From NCBI RefSeq assembly GCF_000264455.2, contig NC_017956.1:1-64000 (forward strand): a DNA stretch of 64,000 nt. The letters run 5' to 3'. The position numbers were made by a program, and so were the translations under genes. Of this stretch, positions 28,325 through 37,662 are shown one piece after another; position 1 is the first letter of the stretch, and the number at the start of each line of letters is the position of its first letter. Source of the stretch: Tistrella mobilis KA081020-065 (GTDB lineage Bacteria; Pseudomonadota; Alphaproteobacteria; Tistrellales; Tistrellaceae). The notes below the pieces were generated by a model. The model worked only from the letters and a program-made list of their open reading frames with translations, did no database searches and was not told the DNA's origin.

Positions 28325-29239
28325 TCAGCGTCGGCCTTCCGCCTCGCGACGCCCTTCTGCTTCGCGACGGCTTTCCTCGAATTCGCGCAGGGCCAGCGGC
28401 TCGAACGGGCCGGTGCCGTTCTCGGCCTCGCCGGCTTCGCGGCGGCCGGCGGTGCGACCGGATTTGAAGGTGCGCTCGTTGACATATTCGACCAGCGCCG
28501 AAATCAGCTTGTCGCCCTGGGCCTTGTCGACGATGCCGGTATCGCGCAGTGCCGCGCGGAGATATTCGTCGAAGCGCCGTTTCACCTCTGGCATGCGCTG
28601 GGCCCAGAACTCGACCGAGCCGGTGAGATAGCCCAGCATGAAGACCTGATCGGCATGGCTGTTGCCGAAATCCGGGCTGGCGAGCGCGCGGGCGAGGGCG
28701 ACGATCCGGCTCACCTTCAGCAGAACGTCGTCGTTCTGAATGGTGGGCGCCGAGCCCTCAGCCAGCTTCAACTGCCGGGTAGTGAGCTCGGCCTGCGGCT
28801 TGGCCAGCGCGTCGCGCGCGCTGGTCAGCACCTCGCGGCGACGCTCGCGGGCATGGGGCGTTTTCGGGCGGGTCCAGAACTCCACCCGTTCCACCAGCTT
28901 GGCGAGACTTTCCGACTTGATGATGTAGTCGTCGCCGCCCGCTTCCAGGCAGGCCCGCACGGTTTCGCGCGTGTCGAGCGAGGACAGGAAGATGATCGGC
29001 ACGGCCGAGCCCAGGATCCGGCGGATCCGCCCGCAGGCCTCGATACCGTCCATGCCCGGCATCATGATGTCGAGCACGACCAGTTTCGGTGTGTTCGAGG
29101 TGCACAGCTGGATGGCCTGCTCGCCGTTATTGGCGGTAAAAACCGAAAAGCCATGCGCCTCCAGCACGTCTCGGTAGAGCTTGCGGAGACTGTCCTGATC
29201 CTCGGCGAGGACGATGAGACCACGGCTGGTGACGGTCAT
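28325..29239 (-). CDS. Response regulator with receiver domain and uncharacterised C-terminal domain
   Basis: The 304-residue protein has an intact N-terminal receiver domain: acidic pair in LAEDQD, phosphoacceptor Asp57 in VVLDIMMPGMDG, Ser/Thr switch in FLSS and Lys108 in YIIKSES. The remaining 180 residues show no DNA-binding, GGDEF or HPT motif. A helical region (about 190-265) contains GYLTGSVEFWAQRMPEVKRR, and the C-terminus ends in repeats of RREAEG. The output mechanism is therefore unknown; it may act by protein interaction. The ATG at 29239 gives the canonical receiver start. It is divergent from argD. Confidence 0.8.
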   Translation of the reverse strand: MTVTSRGLIVLAEDQDSLRKLYRDVLEAHGFSVFTANNGEQAIQLCTSNTPKLVVLDIMMPGMDGIEACGRIRRILGSAVPIIFLSSLDTRETVRACLEAGGDDYIIKSESLAKLVERVEFWTRPKTPHARERRREVLTSARDALAKPQAELTTRQLKLAEGSAPTIQNDDVLLKVSRIVALARALASPDFGNSHADQVFMLGYLTGSVEFWAQRMPEVKRRFDEYLRAALRDTGIVDKAQGDKLISALVEYVNERTFKSGRTAGRREAGEAENGTGPFEPLALREFEESRREAEGRREAEGRR

Positions 29240-29431
29240 GTTCTGCCTGTACGCGGGCCGACCCGTTGCCGGGTGGTCATCTGACGTCCGGAGCGGACGC
29301 GGGCCATTGAATTCCGACGGGGTCGGTACCGCCGTCACGGGAATCCACACCCATCGGATACGCCTCCGAAGGTACACCGGGCCGCAGGCGCACACCAAGG
29401 AAATCCGCCGCTTGCCGCCTGTGCTGCGCGA

Positions 29432-29460
29432 TTGACAGCACAGGTTCCACGCCGGATACT
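29432..29460 (+). promoter_or_regulatory. Sigma70-type promoter of the argD operon
   Basis: TTGACA at 29432-29437 and GATACT at 29455-29460 are 17 bases apart. The -35 is a perfect consensus and the -10 has four matches of six. Transcription would start near 29467, about 65 bases before the argD start. The rest of the 293-base gap between the divergent genes holds no recognised element. Confidence 0.65.
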
Positions 29461-29532
29461 CGCCCCTTTCCAGCGTGTCCGTCGCCGTTATGACGGGTGC
29501 GGACACCCAACCGCCACGAGGAGCGAGGGACA

Positions 29533-30732
29533 ATGATCCCGGCCGTGATGCCGACCTATGCGCGGACCGATCTGACGTTCGACAAGGGCGAAGGCGCGTA
29601 TCTGTATACGGCGGACGGGCGACGATTCCTCGATTTCGCCAGCGGCATCGCCGTGAATGCCCTCGGGCATTCCCACCCCCATCTGGTCTCTGCGCTGACG
29701 GAGCAGGTGGGGAAGCTCTGGCACGTGTCGAACCTGTATCAGAGCCCCGGTCAGGAAAAGGCTGCGGAACGGCTGGTGGCCGCCACCTTCGCCGACACCG
29801 TGTTCTTCTCCAATTCGGGCGCCGAGGCGATCGAATGCGGCATCAAGATGGTGCGGCGCTATTTCGACCTGTCGGACCAGCCTGGCCGCTATCGCATCAT
29901 CACCGTCCAGGGCGCCTTTCACGGCCGCACGCTGGCGACGCTCGCCGCCGCCGGCAACAAGAAGTACCTGGACGGCTATGATCCGGTGGTCGACGGTTTC
30001 GATCACGTGCCCTTCGGCGACCTCGCGGCCGCCGAGGCGGCGGTGACTGAGGAAACCGCGGCGATCCTGATCGAGCCGGTTCAGGGCGAAGGCGGCATGC
30101 GGCCGGCGGCGCTCGACTATCTGCGCGGCCTGCGCAAGCTCTGCGATCAGCATGGCCTGCTTCTGTTCCTGGACGAGGTTCAGTGCGGCTTCGGCCGGAC
30201 CGGCCGGCTGTTCGCCCATGAATGGGCGGGCATCACCCCGGACATCATGGCGGTCGCCAAGGGCATCGGCTCGGGCTTCCCCATGGGCGCATGCCTTGCG
30301 ACCGAAAAGGTGGCGGCGGTGATGGGACCCGGGACCCATGGCTCTACCTTCGGCGGCAATGCGCTCGCCATGGCGGCGTGCAATGCGGTGCTGGACGTGA
30401 TGCTCGAAGACGGGTTTCTCGACCGGGTCCGCCAGGCGTCCGAACGGCTGTGGGGGGAGCTGTCGCAGCTGATCCCCAACTATCCGGGCGTGCTGGAAGA
30501 GATCCGCGGCGCCGGGCTGATGCTGGGATTGAAATGCGTGGTGGCCAACGGGCGCATGGTCGATGCCTTCCGGGCAAACGGCCTGCTGACCGTTCCTGCG
30601 GGCGACAATGTGGTGCGTCTGCTGCCGCCGCTGATCATCGGTGATGCCGAGATCGACCAAGCCATCGACGCGATCCGTCGGGCCTGCGACAGCGTCGCAT
30701 CCGAGATCGCCACAGAGGAGGCCGCCGGATGA
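29533..30732 (+). CDS. argD: Acetylornithine aminotransferase
   Basis: ArgD uses pyridoxal phosphate to convert N-acetylglutamate semialdehyde to N-acetylornithine in arginine synthesis; it can also act in lysine synthesis. The 399-residue protein shows [18 protein letters not shown] at the N-terminus, SNSGAEA for cofactor binding, [11 protein letters not shown], and the Schiff-base Lys in [12 protein letters not shown] (about residue 243). The ATG at 29533 is preferred to one 36 bases upstream because GGAGCGAGGGA lies just before it. It overlaps argF by four bases, and argF and hslO follow in the same operon. Confidence 0.94.
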   Translation: MIPAVMPTYARTDLTFDKGEGAYLYTADGRRFLDFASGIAVNALGHSHPHLVSALTEQVGKLWHVSNLYQSPGQEKAAERLVAATFADTVFFSNSGAEAIECGIKMVRRYFDLSDQPGRYRIITVQGAFHGRTLATLAAAGNKKYLDGYDPVVDGFDHVPFGDLAAAEAAVTEETAAILIEPVQGEGGMRPAALDYLRGLRKLCDQHGLLLFLDEVQCGFGRTGRLFAHEWAGITPDIMAVAKGIGSGFPMGACLATEKVAAVMGPGTHGSTFGGNALAMAACNAVLDVMLEDGFLDRVRQASERLWGELSQLIPNYPGVLEEIRGAGLMLGLKCVVANGRMVDAFRANGLLTVPAGDNVVRLLPPLIIGDAEIDQAIDAIRRACDSVASEIATEEAAG

Positions 30733-31704
30733 CGGCCCTGGACCTGACCATCGACGCGCCGCTCACTGCGGCGCGGACGCCCCGCCATTTCCTGGATCTG
30801 GACGCGCTGCCGACGGCTGAGCTGCGGCGCATTCTGGATTTCGCCCATGCGCTGAAGGCCCGCCGTGCGGCAGGCGAGCGCCCGCCGCTGCTGGGCGGCC
30901 GGACCCTGGCGATGATCTTCGAGAAGCCGTCGACCCGGACCCGCGTGTCGTTCGAGGTGGGCATGAACGAGCTGGGCGGCTCGGCGTTGATCCTGAACCC
31001 GCAGGACAGCCAGCTGGGCCGCGGCGAAACCATCGCCGACACGGCGCGCGTCCTGTCGCGCTATGTCGACGCGATCATGATCCGCTGCCACGCGCACGAG
31101 ACGCTGACCGAACTGGCGGCACATGCCAGCGTGCCGGTGATCAACGGCCTGACCCGCCGCTCGCATCCCTGCCAGCTGATGGCCGACCTCATGACCCTGG
31201 AAGAGCAGGTGGGGGCCGGGCAATCTGGCCGGCCGTCGCATCGCCTGGGTCGGTGACGGCAACAATATGTGCGTGACCTTCGTACAGGCGGCCGTGCATT
31301 TCGGCTTCGATCTGGCGATCGCCTGTCCTGCGGCCTATCAGCCGGATCCCGACGCGGTGACGGCGGCCCTGGCTGCCGGTGCCCGTGTGACGGTGGGCGA
31401 GGATGTCGGTGCCGCCGTGGCCGGCGCCGATTGCGTGGTCACCGACACCTGGGTGTCGATGGACAGCAAGGACGCCGAAGCCCGCCAGCGCGACTTCCCG
31501 GCCTATCAGGTGAATGATGCGGTGATGGCGAAGGCAGCGCCCGGGGCGGTGTTCATGCATTGCCTGCCGGCCCATCGCGGCGAGGAAGTCACCGACGCGG
31601 TCATGGACGGCCCGGCCTCGGTCGTGTTCGACGAGGCGGAGAACCGGCTTCATGCCCAGAAGGCGGTGCTCGCCTGGTGCCTGGGTGTCATGGAGACCAA
31701 GTGA
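30729..31704 (+). pseudogene. argF: Ornithine carbamoyltransferase, frameshifted
   Basis: ArgF makes citrulline from ornithine and carbamoyl phosphate. The first 160 or so residues are intact: carbamoyl phosphate site KPSTRTR, and [10 protein letters not shown]. The frame then breaks near 31211-31215, a run of five G after EEQVG, and reaches a stop at 31254-31256. The other half reads on in the next frame from [15 protein letters not shown] through FMHCLPAHRGEEV to the stop at 31702-31704. Removing one G restores a full protein of about 325 residues. It is either a recent frameshift or a homopolymer sequencing error. The gene overlaps argD and hslO, so an operon role is clear. Confidence 0.9.
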
Positions 31705-32687
31705 TGACGACGACGCCGACCCACGGCGCCGGAACCCCTGCCGAGCGGTCGACCCTGGTCGACCGCTCGTTGCCGTTCCGGCTCCCTTGGGCCGAGGCCC
31801 GCGGCCGTGTTGCACGGCTCGGCCCGGCGCTGGACGAGATCCTGGGGCGCCATGCCTATCCGGCGGCGGTCTCTGCCGTGCTGGCCGAGACGGTGACGCT
31901 GGCCGCCATGGTCGCCCATTCGCTGAAGACCGACGGTGTGTTTACGGTGCAGATCCGCGGTGACGGCCCGGTCTCGCTGATGGTCGCCGATGCGACCGCG
32001 TCGGGCGCATTGCGGGGTTATGCCCAGTTCGATGCCGACGCCGTGGCGGCGCTGGACACGGCCGTTGCCGGCGTGCGCCATCAGGGCGCACCCTCGATGC
32101 CGCGCCTGTTCGGCCGGGCCTATCTGGCGCTGACGCTGGACCCGGGGCAGGGTATGGAGCGCTATCAGGGTATCGTCGAACTCGATGGCGAGCGTCTGGC
32201 CGATGCGGTTCACGCCTATTTCCGGATGTCGGAGCAGATCGAAAGCGCCGTGCGGTTTGCGGTGATGCCGCCCGAGGGCGACCGGGGCTGGCGGGCCGGC
32301 GGGCTGCTGCTTCAGCGCATGCCGCCCGAGGGCGGCACGGCGACCGCGGCCGAGGATGCCGAGGACGGCTGGCACCGTGCGGTGGTGCTGGCCTCCAGCG
32401 TCCGCGACCAGGAGCTGACCGACCCGGATCTGCCGCTCGAGACCCTGCTGCTTCGCCTCTATCACGAGGATGGCGCCGTCGCCTACGAGGCGCTGCCGCT
32501 CGGTTTCGCCTGCCGCTGCTCGCCCGAGCGTGTCGAGGGGCTGATCCGCAGCCTGCCCGTCGACGATCTGGCCGAGCTGACCGTCGACGGCCGGGTCGAC
32601 GTGGTTTGCGAGTTCTGCGGCACATCCTATGTCTATGACGATGCAGACATCGCCCGGCTGCGGGCGAATGATGCCCACCGGCACTGA
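31704..32687 (+). CDS. hslO: Redox-regulated chaperone Hsp33
   Basis: Hsp33 is a holdase switched on when oxidants make its zinc-bound Cys residues form disulfides. The C-terminal redox switch is visible as CRC (Cys270, Cys272) and CEFC (Cys302, Cys305), with 29 residues between. The N-terminal domain has the GDGPVSLMVADAT-like segment. The 327-residue length is slightly above E. coli because of an N-terminal extension (LPFRL). The ATG shares one base with the argF stop (TGATG), so the two are translationally coupled even though argF is broken. Confidence 0.93.
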   Translation: MTTTPTHGAGTPAERSTLVDRSLPFRLPWAEARGRVARLGPALDEILGRHAYPAAVSAVLAETVTLAAMVAHSLKTDGVFTVQIRGDGPVSLMVADATASGALRGYAQFDADAVAALDTAVAGVRHQGAPSMPRLFGRAYLALTLDPGQGMERYQGIVELDGERLADAVHAYFRMSEQIESAVRFAVMPPEGDRGWRAGGLLLQRMPPEGGTATAAEDAEDGWHRAVVLASSVRDQELTDPDLPLETLLLRLYHEDGAVAYEALPLGFACRCSPERVEGLIRSLPVDDLAELTVDGRVDVVCEFCGTSYVYDDADIARLRANDAHRH

Positions 32688-32742
32688 CGGGCCGCCGGAT
32701 CACGTCGAGGACGCCGGCCATATCGAGGGAGACTGACCGACG

Positions 32743-33399
32743 ATGACCACCTCCCCGTTCCATCCGACGCGCCTTCATCCGATGCGCCCCCATGCGGGCG
32801 TCGGACCCACCCGTCGCCGGGTGTTGGGCCTGGCCGCCGGTCTTGCCGCGGCAGGCCTTCTGGCCGGCTGCGCCTCGGAGCCGCTGCCCGAGGGGCCGAA
32901 GCCGATCCGCTTCGACGACAAGCCGAAATTCCGGCTGAATGTGGCCCGGGTGCAGCTGCTGGACAATTACCAGCCGCCGCGCAAGGCCCCCAATGTCGAG
33001 CATCTTTTCCCGACCTCACCGGCACGGGCTGCCGGCGACTGGGCGCGGGACCGGCTGGAGGCGGCGGGTGTGTCGGGGACGGCGCGTCTCGTTATCCGCG
33101 ACGCGAGTGTGATCGAGAAGCCGCTCCCCCAGACCGGCGGCATTCGCGGCACGTTCACCCAGGAACCCACCGACGAATACGCCGCGACGCTGATCGCGAC
33201 GCTCGAGATCTTGTCGGAGACCGGCGAGCGGCAGGCCTATGTCGATGTCGAATCACGCCTGGTGCGCGCCATCGATGCCAGCGGCTCTCCGCTCGCCCGT
33301 GAAGTCGCCTTCGATCGCATGACCCGCGACCTGCTGGCAGGATTCGATCAAAGGTTGAGTGAGAATCTGAATACAACCCTCAAGGACTATGTTCTTTGA
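32743..33399 (+). CDS. Putative lipoprotein
   Basis: The 218-residue protein starts with TRRRVLGLAAGLAA and a lipobox LLAGC, so Cys43 should be lipidated after signal peptidase II cleavage. The RRR before the hydrophobic stretch could also signal Tat export. The mature domain (about 45-218) has no motif I recognise; it is mixed alpha/beta with several charged segments. Its position after argF-hslO suggests co-transcription, with a 55-base gap. Function unknown. Confidence 0.8.
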   Translation: MTTSPFHPTRLHPMRPHAGVGPTRRRVLGLAAGLAAAGLLAGCASEPLPEGPKPIRFDDKPKFRLNVARVQLLDNYQPPRKAPNVEHLFPTSPARAAGDWARDRLEAAGVSGTARLVIRDASVIEKPLPQTGGIRGTFTQEPTDEYAATLIATLEILSETGERQAYVDVESRLVRAIDASGSPLAREVAFDRMTRDLLAGFDQRLSENLNTTLKDYVL

Positions 33400-33458
33400 T
33401 TGCTCGCGTCTGATCGCCGCAGACCTCCCTTTTCGGCTTAAGCAAAACCCATGGTGGT

Positions 33459-33487
33459 TTGACAGGGGTCATCATATCGCCTAGGTT
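33459..33487 (+). promoter_or_regulatory. Promoter of the IclR-family regulator gene
   Basis: TTGACA at 33459-33464 and TAGGTT at 33482-33487 are 17 bases apart. The -35 is a perfect consensus and the -10 matches at three of six positions, including the key A and T. The start codon used lies about 50 bases downstream of the predicted start site. Confidence 0.55.
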
Positions 33488-33542
33488 CTTTCGACCGTCG
33501 GCCGCGATTGCGCGGGCTGCGGTCGGAATGGAGGACCGGGGC

Positions 33543-34448
33543 ATGAACCGGATGTCGGGTGTCGAGGAGCTGCCGCGGGTTGCCCGCGGTGAGGGTGGCC
33601 ATCGGGGGGACGCGGCGCCGACGGTGCGACGTTCGACCGATGCCGGCAATGTGCAGAGTGTGGCGCGTGCCGCGGCAATCCTCCGCGTTCTCGCCGGCCA
33701 TGTGGGTGAAGGGGCGCGGCTGTCCGAGATTGCGGGCGCGACCGGGCTGCACAAGGCAACGGCCCATCGTCTGCTCGCTGCCCTGAAGGAACAGGGGCTG
33801 GTCGACAAGGCGGCCGACACCCATCGCTACCATCTCGGGCTGGAGCTGTTTCTGCTCGGGTCTTCCGCATCCAACCGTTTCAGCATTCGTGATATTGCGC
33901 GGCCGTCGCTCCAGCGTCTGGCCGAGCAGACCGGTGACACGATCTATCTGTTCGTGCGCAGCGGCATGGATGCGCTGTGCGTCGACCGCGTGGAAGGGGC
34001 CTTCCCCATCCGCACCCTCAGCCTTGATGTCGGCGGTCGCCGGCCCCTGGGAGTTTCGGCGGGGTCGCTTGCCCTGCTTGCGGCGCTGGGCGATGAGGAG
34101 GTCGGCCAGGTGATTGCAGCCAATGCCGAGCGCTTCGCCCGCTTCGACTGCGCCCCTGAGGAGGTCGGCCGGATGGTCGAGGCCACGCGGCGGGCCGGCC
34201 ATGCCGTCAGTGACGGCATGATCGTGCCCGGCATGTGCGCCGTGGCGGTGCCGATCAATGATCGTACGGGGATGCCGGTGGCAGCGATCAGCATTGGTGC
34301 GATCAGCCAGCGCATGGACGCGACGCGTCGCGCCCGTATCGTGGGCCTGATGGCCGCCGAGGCACGGCGGATCGAGCAGGGCCTGCAGCCGGCCGCCACC
34401 CCCGGCCGGCGCCGGCGCAGTGCGCGCAGCGCCGGCGCATCGGCCTGA
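33543..34448 (+). CDS. IclR-family transcriptional regulator
   Basis: The 301-residue protein has an N-terminal winged helix-turn-helix (about 40-95, VQSVARAAAILRVLAGH then GLHKATAHRLLAALKEQGLV) and a C-terminal IclR ligand-binding domain (VDRVEGAFPIRTLSLDVGGRRPLG). Such regulators control small-molecule catabolism, typically as repressors relieved by a pathway metabolite. The ATG at 33543 follows GGAGG by eight bases. It faces the enolase-superfamily gene convergently. Its target cannot be fixed; the GTCTC palindromes elsewhere in the window are candidate sites, without direct evidence. Confidence 0.9.
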   Translation: MNRMSGVEELPRVARGEGGHRGDAAPTVRRSTDAGNVQSVARAAAILRVLAGHVGEGARLSEIAGATGLHKATAHRLLAALKEQGLVDKAADTHRYHLGLELFLLGSSASNRFSIRDIARPSLQRLAEQTGDTIYLFVRSGMDALCVDRVEGAFPIRTLSLDVGGRRPLGVSAGSLALLAALGDEEVGQVIAANAERFARFDCAPEEVGRMVEATRRAGHAVSDGMIVPGMCAVAVPINDRTGMPVAAISIGAISQRMDATRRARIVGLMAAEARRIEQGLQPAATPGRRRRSARSAGASA

Positions 34449-34473
34449 TCGGCCCTCAGTCCCCGATCCCCCC

Positions 34474-35583
34474 TCAGTCCCCGATCCTCAGAATCCGGGT
34501 CGTGACCCGGGCAAGCTGCACCGGGTCCGGTTCGGTGCCGAGGCCCGGCGCATCCAGCGGAGCGACCAGCCCCCGCCCGGTCAACGCGACCGGAAGGGTG
34601 GTGATGTCGGGGGCGAAATAGCGGGCGCTTTCTGCGACATCCGACGGATAGGTCATACCGGGCAGGGTGGCGAGCGCGATATTCGTCCAGCGGCCTATGC
34701 CGGTCTCGAATTTGGCCCCGGTGAAACAGCCGATGCCCTCTGCCGCAAGCCGGTCGTGGATCGCTCTTGCCCGGATCAGCCCCCCGACCCGGCCGACTTT
34801 AATGTTGACGGCGCGGGCCGCGCGACGTTCCAGGAGGTCGTCGACGTCCTCCATCGTGTGGATGCTTTCGTCCAGGCAGACCGTGGTGTCCAGCCGGGAC
34901 TGAAGGGCTGCATAGGCCTTCCAGTTGTGCGCGGCCATCGGCTGTTCCAGCAGCATCAGCCCGAACCGGTCGAAGCCCGCCAGATGATCCAGATCCTCAG
35001 GGCCATAGGCGCCGTTTGCGTCGGCCAGCACCGGCATATGGGGCAGTTCGGTACGCAGCGCCGACAGCGGCTCCACGTCCCAGCCGGGCTTGATCTTCAC
35101 CTTGATCCGGTGATAGCCGCCATCTTCCGCCCGCCGGGCCGCCGCCAGCAGATCGGCGACGCTTCCGGTCACGCCGATCGTGGCGCTGGCCTTGACCGGC
35201 CTGACGTCGCCGCCGATACGCACCGCCAGCGGCACGCCATCGCGCCGGGCCAGCAGATCGTGCAGCGCGACCTCCAGCGCTGCGACCGTTTCGACATGGC
35301 CGGCCACATCGCGGAACCGGTCGAGCATGTCTTCCGGCCCCTCAATCTCATGGCCGACGAGCATCGGTGCCAGATGGCGCTCGATGATGTGCCATGCGGT
35401 CTCGATGGTTTCGTAATGGTAGAAGGGCGATTCCATGGCCGTGCATTCGCCCCATCCCGACAGCCCGTCGGATCGGATCTCGACGATCAGCTTGGTCCAG
35501 CGTTCCATGCGCTGCCAGCGATTGGCGAAGGGCGCCACCATCTTCGGCGTCACGAAACGCAGCACGATCTCGTCGATCCGCAT
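34474..35583 (-). CDS. Enolase-superfamily enzyme, o-succinylbenzoate synthase/N-succinylamino-acid racemase type
   Basis: All catalytic features of the MenC-2/NSAR branch are present: base Lys pair KVKIKPGWD (Lys161, Lys163), metal ligands Asp188 (LADANGAY), Glu213 (LEQP) and Asp238 (CLDES), and the second base Lys262 in NIKVGRVGG. These enzymes either dehydrate SHCHC in menaquinone synthesis or racemise N-succinyl amino acids. No other men gene is visible nearby, so a racemase or related isomerase is more likely. The 369-residue protein starts at ATG 35583. It is convergent with the IclR gene. Confidence 0.88.
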   Translation of the reverse strand: MRIDEIVLRFVTPKMVAPFANRWQRMERWTKLIVEIRSDGLSGWGECTAMESPFYHYETIETAWHIIERHLAPMLVGHEIEGPEDMLDRFRDVAGHVETVAALEVALHDLLARRDGVPLAVRIGGDVRPVKASATIGVTGSVADLLAAARRAEDGGYHRIKVKIKPGWDVEPLSALRTELPHMPVLADANGAYGPEDLDHLAGFDRFGLMLLEQPMAAHNWKAYAALQSRLDTTVCLDESIHTMEDVDDLLERRAARAVNIKVGRVGGLIRARAIHDRLAAEGIGCFTGAKFETGIGRWTNIALATLPGMTYPSDVAESARYFAPDITTLPVALTGRGLVAPLDAPGLGTEPDPVQLARVTTRILRIGD

Positions 35584-35660
35584 CGGGGAGTCTCCCTGGG
35601 GTTGAGATGATCCAGGGATGATAGCGGTAGGAAAATATCAATCCAACGTTGAATATCGAG

Positions 35661-35694
35661 GTAAGAAAGACCGCGGGGCCCAAGGGCACCGCGG
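35661..35694 (-). terminator. Rho-independent terminator of the serine hydrolase gene
   Basis: CCGCGGGGCCC and GGGCACCGCGG form a GC stem on the minus strand, followed by a T-rich tail (TCTTTCTT read on that strand). It lies just downstream of the serine hydrolase stop and before the enolase gene. Confidence 0.6.
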
Positions 35695-35703
35695 CCTTGC
35701 GGT

Positions 35704-37011
35704 TCAGCGTGTCATGGCGCCATAGACGCCCTGGCGAACGATCAGCCGATAGGGCTCACGTTGCGAGACGCTCTGCATCATGTAGACCACCAGCAGCTTC
35801 TCGCGCGGGTCGATCCAGAAATAGGTACCGGCATAGCCGCCCCAATAGAGATCGCCGGTGCTGCCCGGCCAGGCACCGTCCTCGCCACGACGCACGGCGA
35901 AGCCCAGGCCGAAACCATAGCCCAGGGGGCCCAACCCACCGGTATCGATCTCGGGTGTCAGATGATCGGCGGTCATCAGCCGCACGCTGGCCGGGCTCAG
36001 GATCCGGGTGCCCTCCAGCTCGCCGCCATTCAGGATCATGCGCAGGAAGCGCAGATAGTCGCGGGTGCTGCCATACATGCCGCCGCCGCCCGAGAGGAAG
36101 GTATCGGGGCGCGCAGGGTCGAGCAGCTCGGGCGGCTTGTTGCCGAAAGCGGCCTCGGGATCGGCGGCTGCCACCCGGCTGCGCAGGGCCTCGGGCACGT
36201 GGAAGAACGTCTCGGTCATGCCGAGCGGCTTCAGCACCAGCCCGGCCACGACCTCATCCAGCGGTTTGCCGGCGGCGACTTCCAGCACCCGGCCAAGCAG
36301 GTCCGTCGAGCGGCCATATTCCCAAAGCGTGCCCGGTTCCGCCACCAGGGGCAGCTTCGCCAGCTTGGCTGCATACTGCTCGTTGGTGTCGGTCCAGAGA
36401 TGGGTGCCGGCAGCCAGATAGCGGCTCTTGATCGCCGACTTGCCAAACACGCCATAGGTCAGGCCGCTGGTGTGGCGAAGAAGATCACGCACCGTCATCT
36501 TGTGCGTGGCGAGGGTGGTCTCGACCGTCGGCTTGCCGTCGGCGCCAGCGACCTCCCGGCCGACCTCCAGCCTGGCGAAATCCGGCAGATAGGCCGATAC
36601 GGGGGCCGCCAGCAGCAGCCGCCCGTCTTCGATCAGGCGGATGGCCGCGACCGATACGATCGGTTTGGTCATGGAATAGAGCCGGAACAGGCTGTCCTCG
36701 GTCATTTTCGTGCCGGCGGCCCGGTCCTGCCAGCCGACGGCACGCAGTGTGACCAGCTGCCCGTCACGTTCGACGGCAAGCACGGCGCCCGGAATGCGGC
36801 CGGCTTCGGCATCCGCTGCCAGCCGGTCGCCAAGGGCGGTGAGCCGGGCGGCATCGAAGCCCGCGCCCGCGGCATCCGTGACAGTGGTTTCCGCAGCCCG
36901 GGCAGCCGGAAGGCCGGGTATCGTCGTCAGCAGGGCTGCGGCCAGAAGGGCGGCGTGCAACGACCGGCGTCGGCCGACCGCCGATCCGGCAAGGGATGTG
37001 AGACAGATCAT
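35704..37011 (-). CDS. Exported serine hydrolase (class C beta-lactamase/esterase fold)
   Basis: The 435-residue protein has a signal peptide ending near ARAAET (about residue 40) and the penicillin-binding/beta-lactamase fold. SxxK is SMTK (Ser113, Lys116), and the YxN-equivalent Tyr186 is in HTSGLTYG. Members of this family act as esterases, D-aminopeptidases or amidases far more often than as true beta-lactamases. The second half has a conserved LSGGGGMYGSTRDYLRFL segment. It lies between the Nudix gene and the enolase gene on the same strand, and its terminator is visible. Confidence 0.88.
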   Translation of the reverse strand: MICLTSLAGSAVGRRRSLHAALLAAALLTTIPGLPAARAAETTVTDAAGAGFDAARLTALGDRLAADAEAGRIPGAVLAVERDGQLVTLRAVGWQDRAAGTKMTEDSLFRLYSMTKPIVSVAAIRLIEDGRLLLAAPVSAYLPDFARLEVGREVAGADGKPTVETTLATHKMTVRDLLRHTSGLTYGVFGKSAIKSRYLAAGTHLWTDTNEQYAAKLAKLPLVAEPGTLWEYGRSTDLLGRVLEVAAGKPLDEVVAGLVLKPLGMTETFFHVPEALRSRVAAADPEAAFGNKPPELLDPARPDTFLSGGGGMYGSTRDYLRFLRMILNGGELEGTRILSPASVRLMTADHLTPEIDTGGLGPLGYGFGLGFAVRRGEDGAWPGSTGDLYWGGYAGTYFWIDPREKLLVVYMMQSVSQREPYRLIVRQGVYGAMTR

Positions 37012-37155
37012 CTGGGTCTTCCTCCCTCCGTCGCCCGATGCGTTGCCGGGCGATCATGGTCGGCCCGGATGCGACATCCAGACCTGTCATGATCAGGCGG
37101 GGCCGGTGCCCTTCTGTCAACGTAGACGGGAGAAAAATCCGCTATGCGAAACCCG

Positions 37156-37620
37156 TTATCCCGGCAGCCGTCGGGCCGGGCGGGTGGCCGTCACCAGGGC
37201 CTCGACGTCTCGGCAAAGCGGCTGGGGCAGATTATCGGGATCAGCCCATATGGCGTCGCGGGCGTCGTCGGCCGCCCGCAACCCGGCGGATCCGGTCACG
37301 GCAAGACGGATGGCCACCAGCACGAAATGATGGTCCGGCCGATCCGCGGCACCTTCCGCGACCTCCAGTACCGCGACAGGTTCCGGTGCGGGCGAGGCAT
37401 CGGCCCGGACCTTCAGGCCGGTTTCCTCGGCCAGTTCACGGGTGGCCGCGTCGACGAGCCCCTCTCCCCAATGCACCCGGCCGCCGGGGAAGCCCCAATG
37501 GCCGGCCTGGGGCGGGTTTGCGCGCAGCACCAGGGCGACGCGCCCGTCATGCCAGGCGATGGCAATAACGCCGACCCCGGGCATGGCCGGATGCGGAAGA
37601 GCGGGGGCTGTCTCGGTCAC
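37156..37620 (-). CDS. Nudix hydrolase
   Basis: The 154-residue protein is a pyrophosphohydrolase of the MutT/Nudix superfamily, which cleaves nucleoside diphosphates linked to X. The full Nudix box runs from Gly47 to Leu69 as GGRVHWGEG...RELAEETGL, with all Glu of the metal-binding REUXEE pattern. The N-terminal PGVGVIAIAW and ANPPQAGHWGFPGG are typical of ADP-ribose or NADH-type members. It lies upstream of the serine hydrolase gene and downstream of the TetR gene on the minus strand. Substrate uncertain. Confidence 0.9.
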   Translation of the reverse strand: MTETAPALPHPAMPGVGVIAIAWHDGRVALVLRANPPQAGHWGFPGGRVHWGEGLVDAATRELAEETGLKVRADASPAPEPVAVLEVAEGAADRPDHHFVLVAIRLAVTGSAGLRAADDARDAIWADPDNLPQPLCRDVEALVTATRPARRLPG

Positions 37621-37662
37621 GGGCGGGAAGCTCCGGTCATGGCCTCCCCGCCCGGCCGGCGG

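Noticed and set aside
35636-35660. Imperfect AT-rich dyad around CAACGTTG upstream of the enolase gene
   Set aside because: The arms outside the 8-bp core do not match well; could be an operator but too weak to list as a site.
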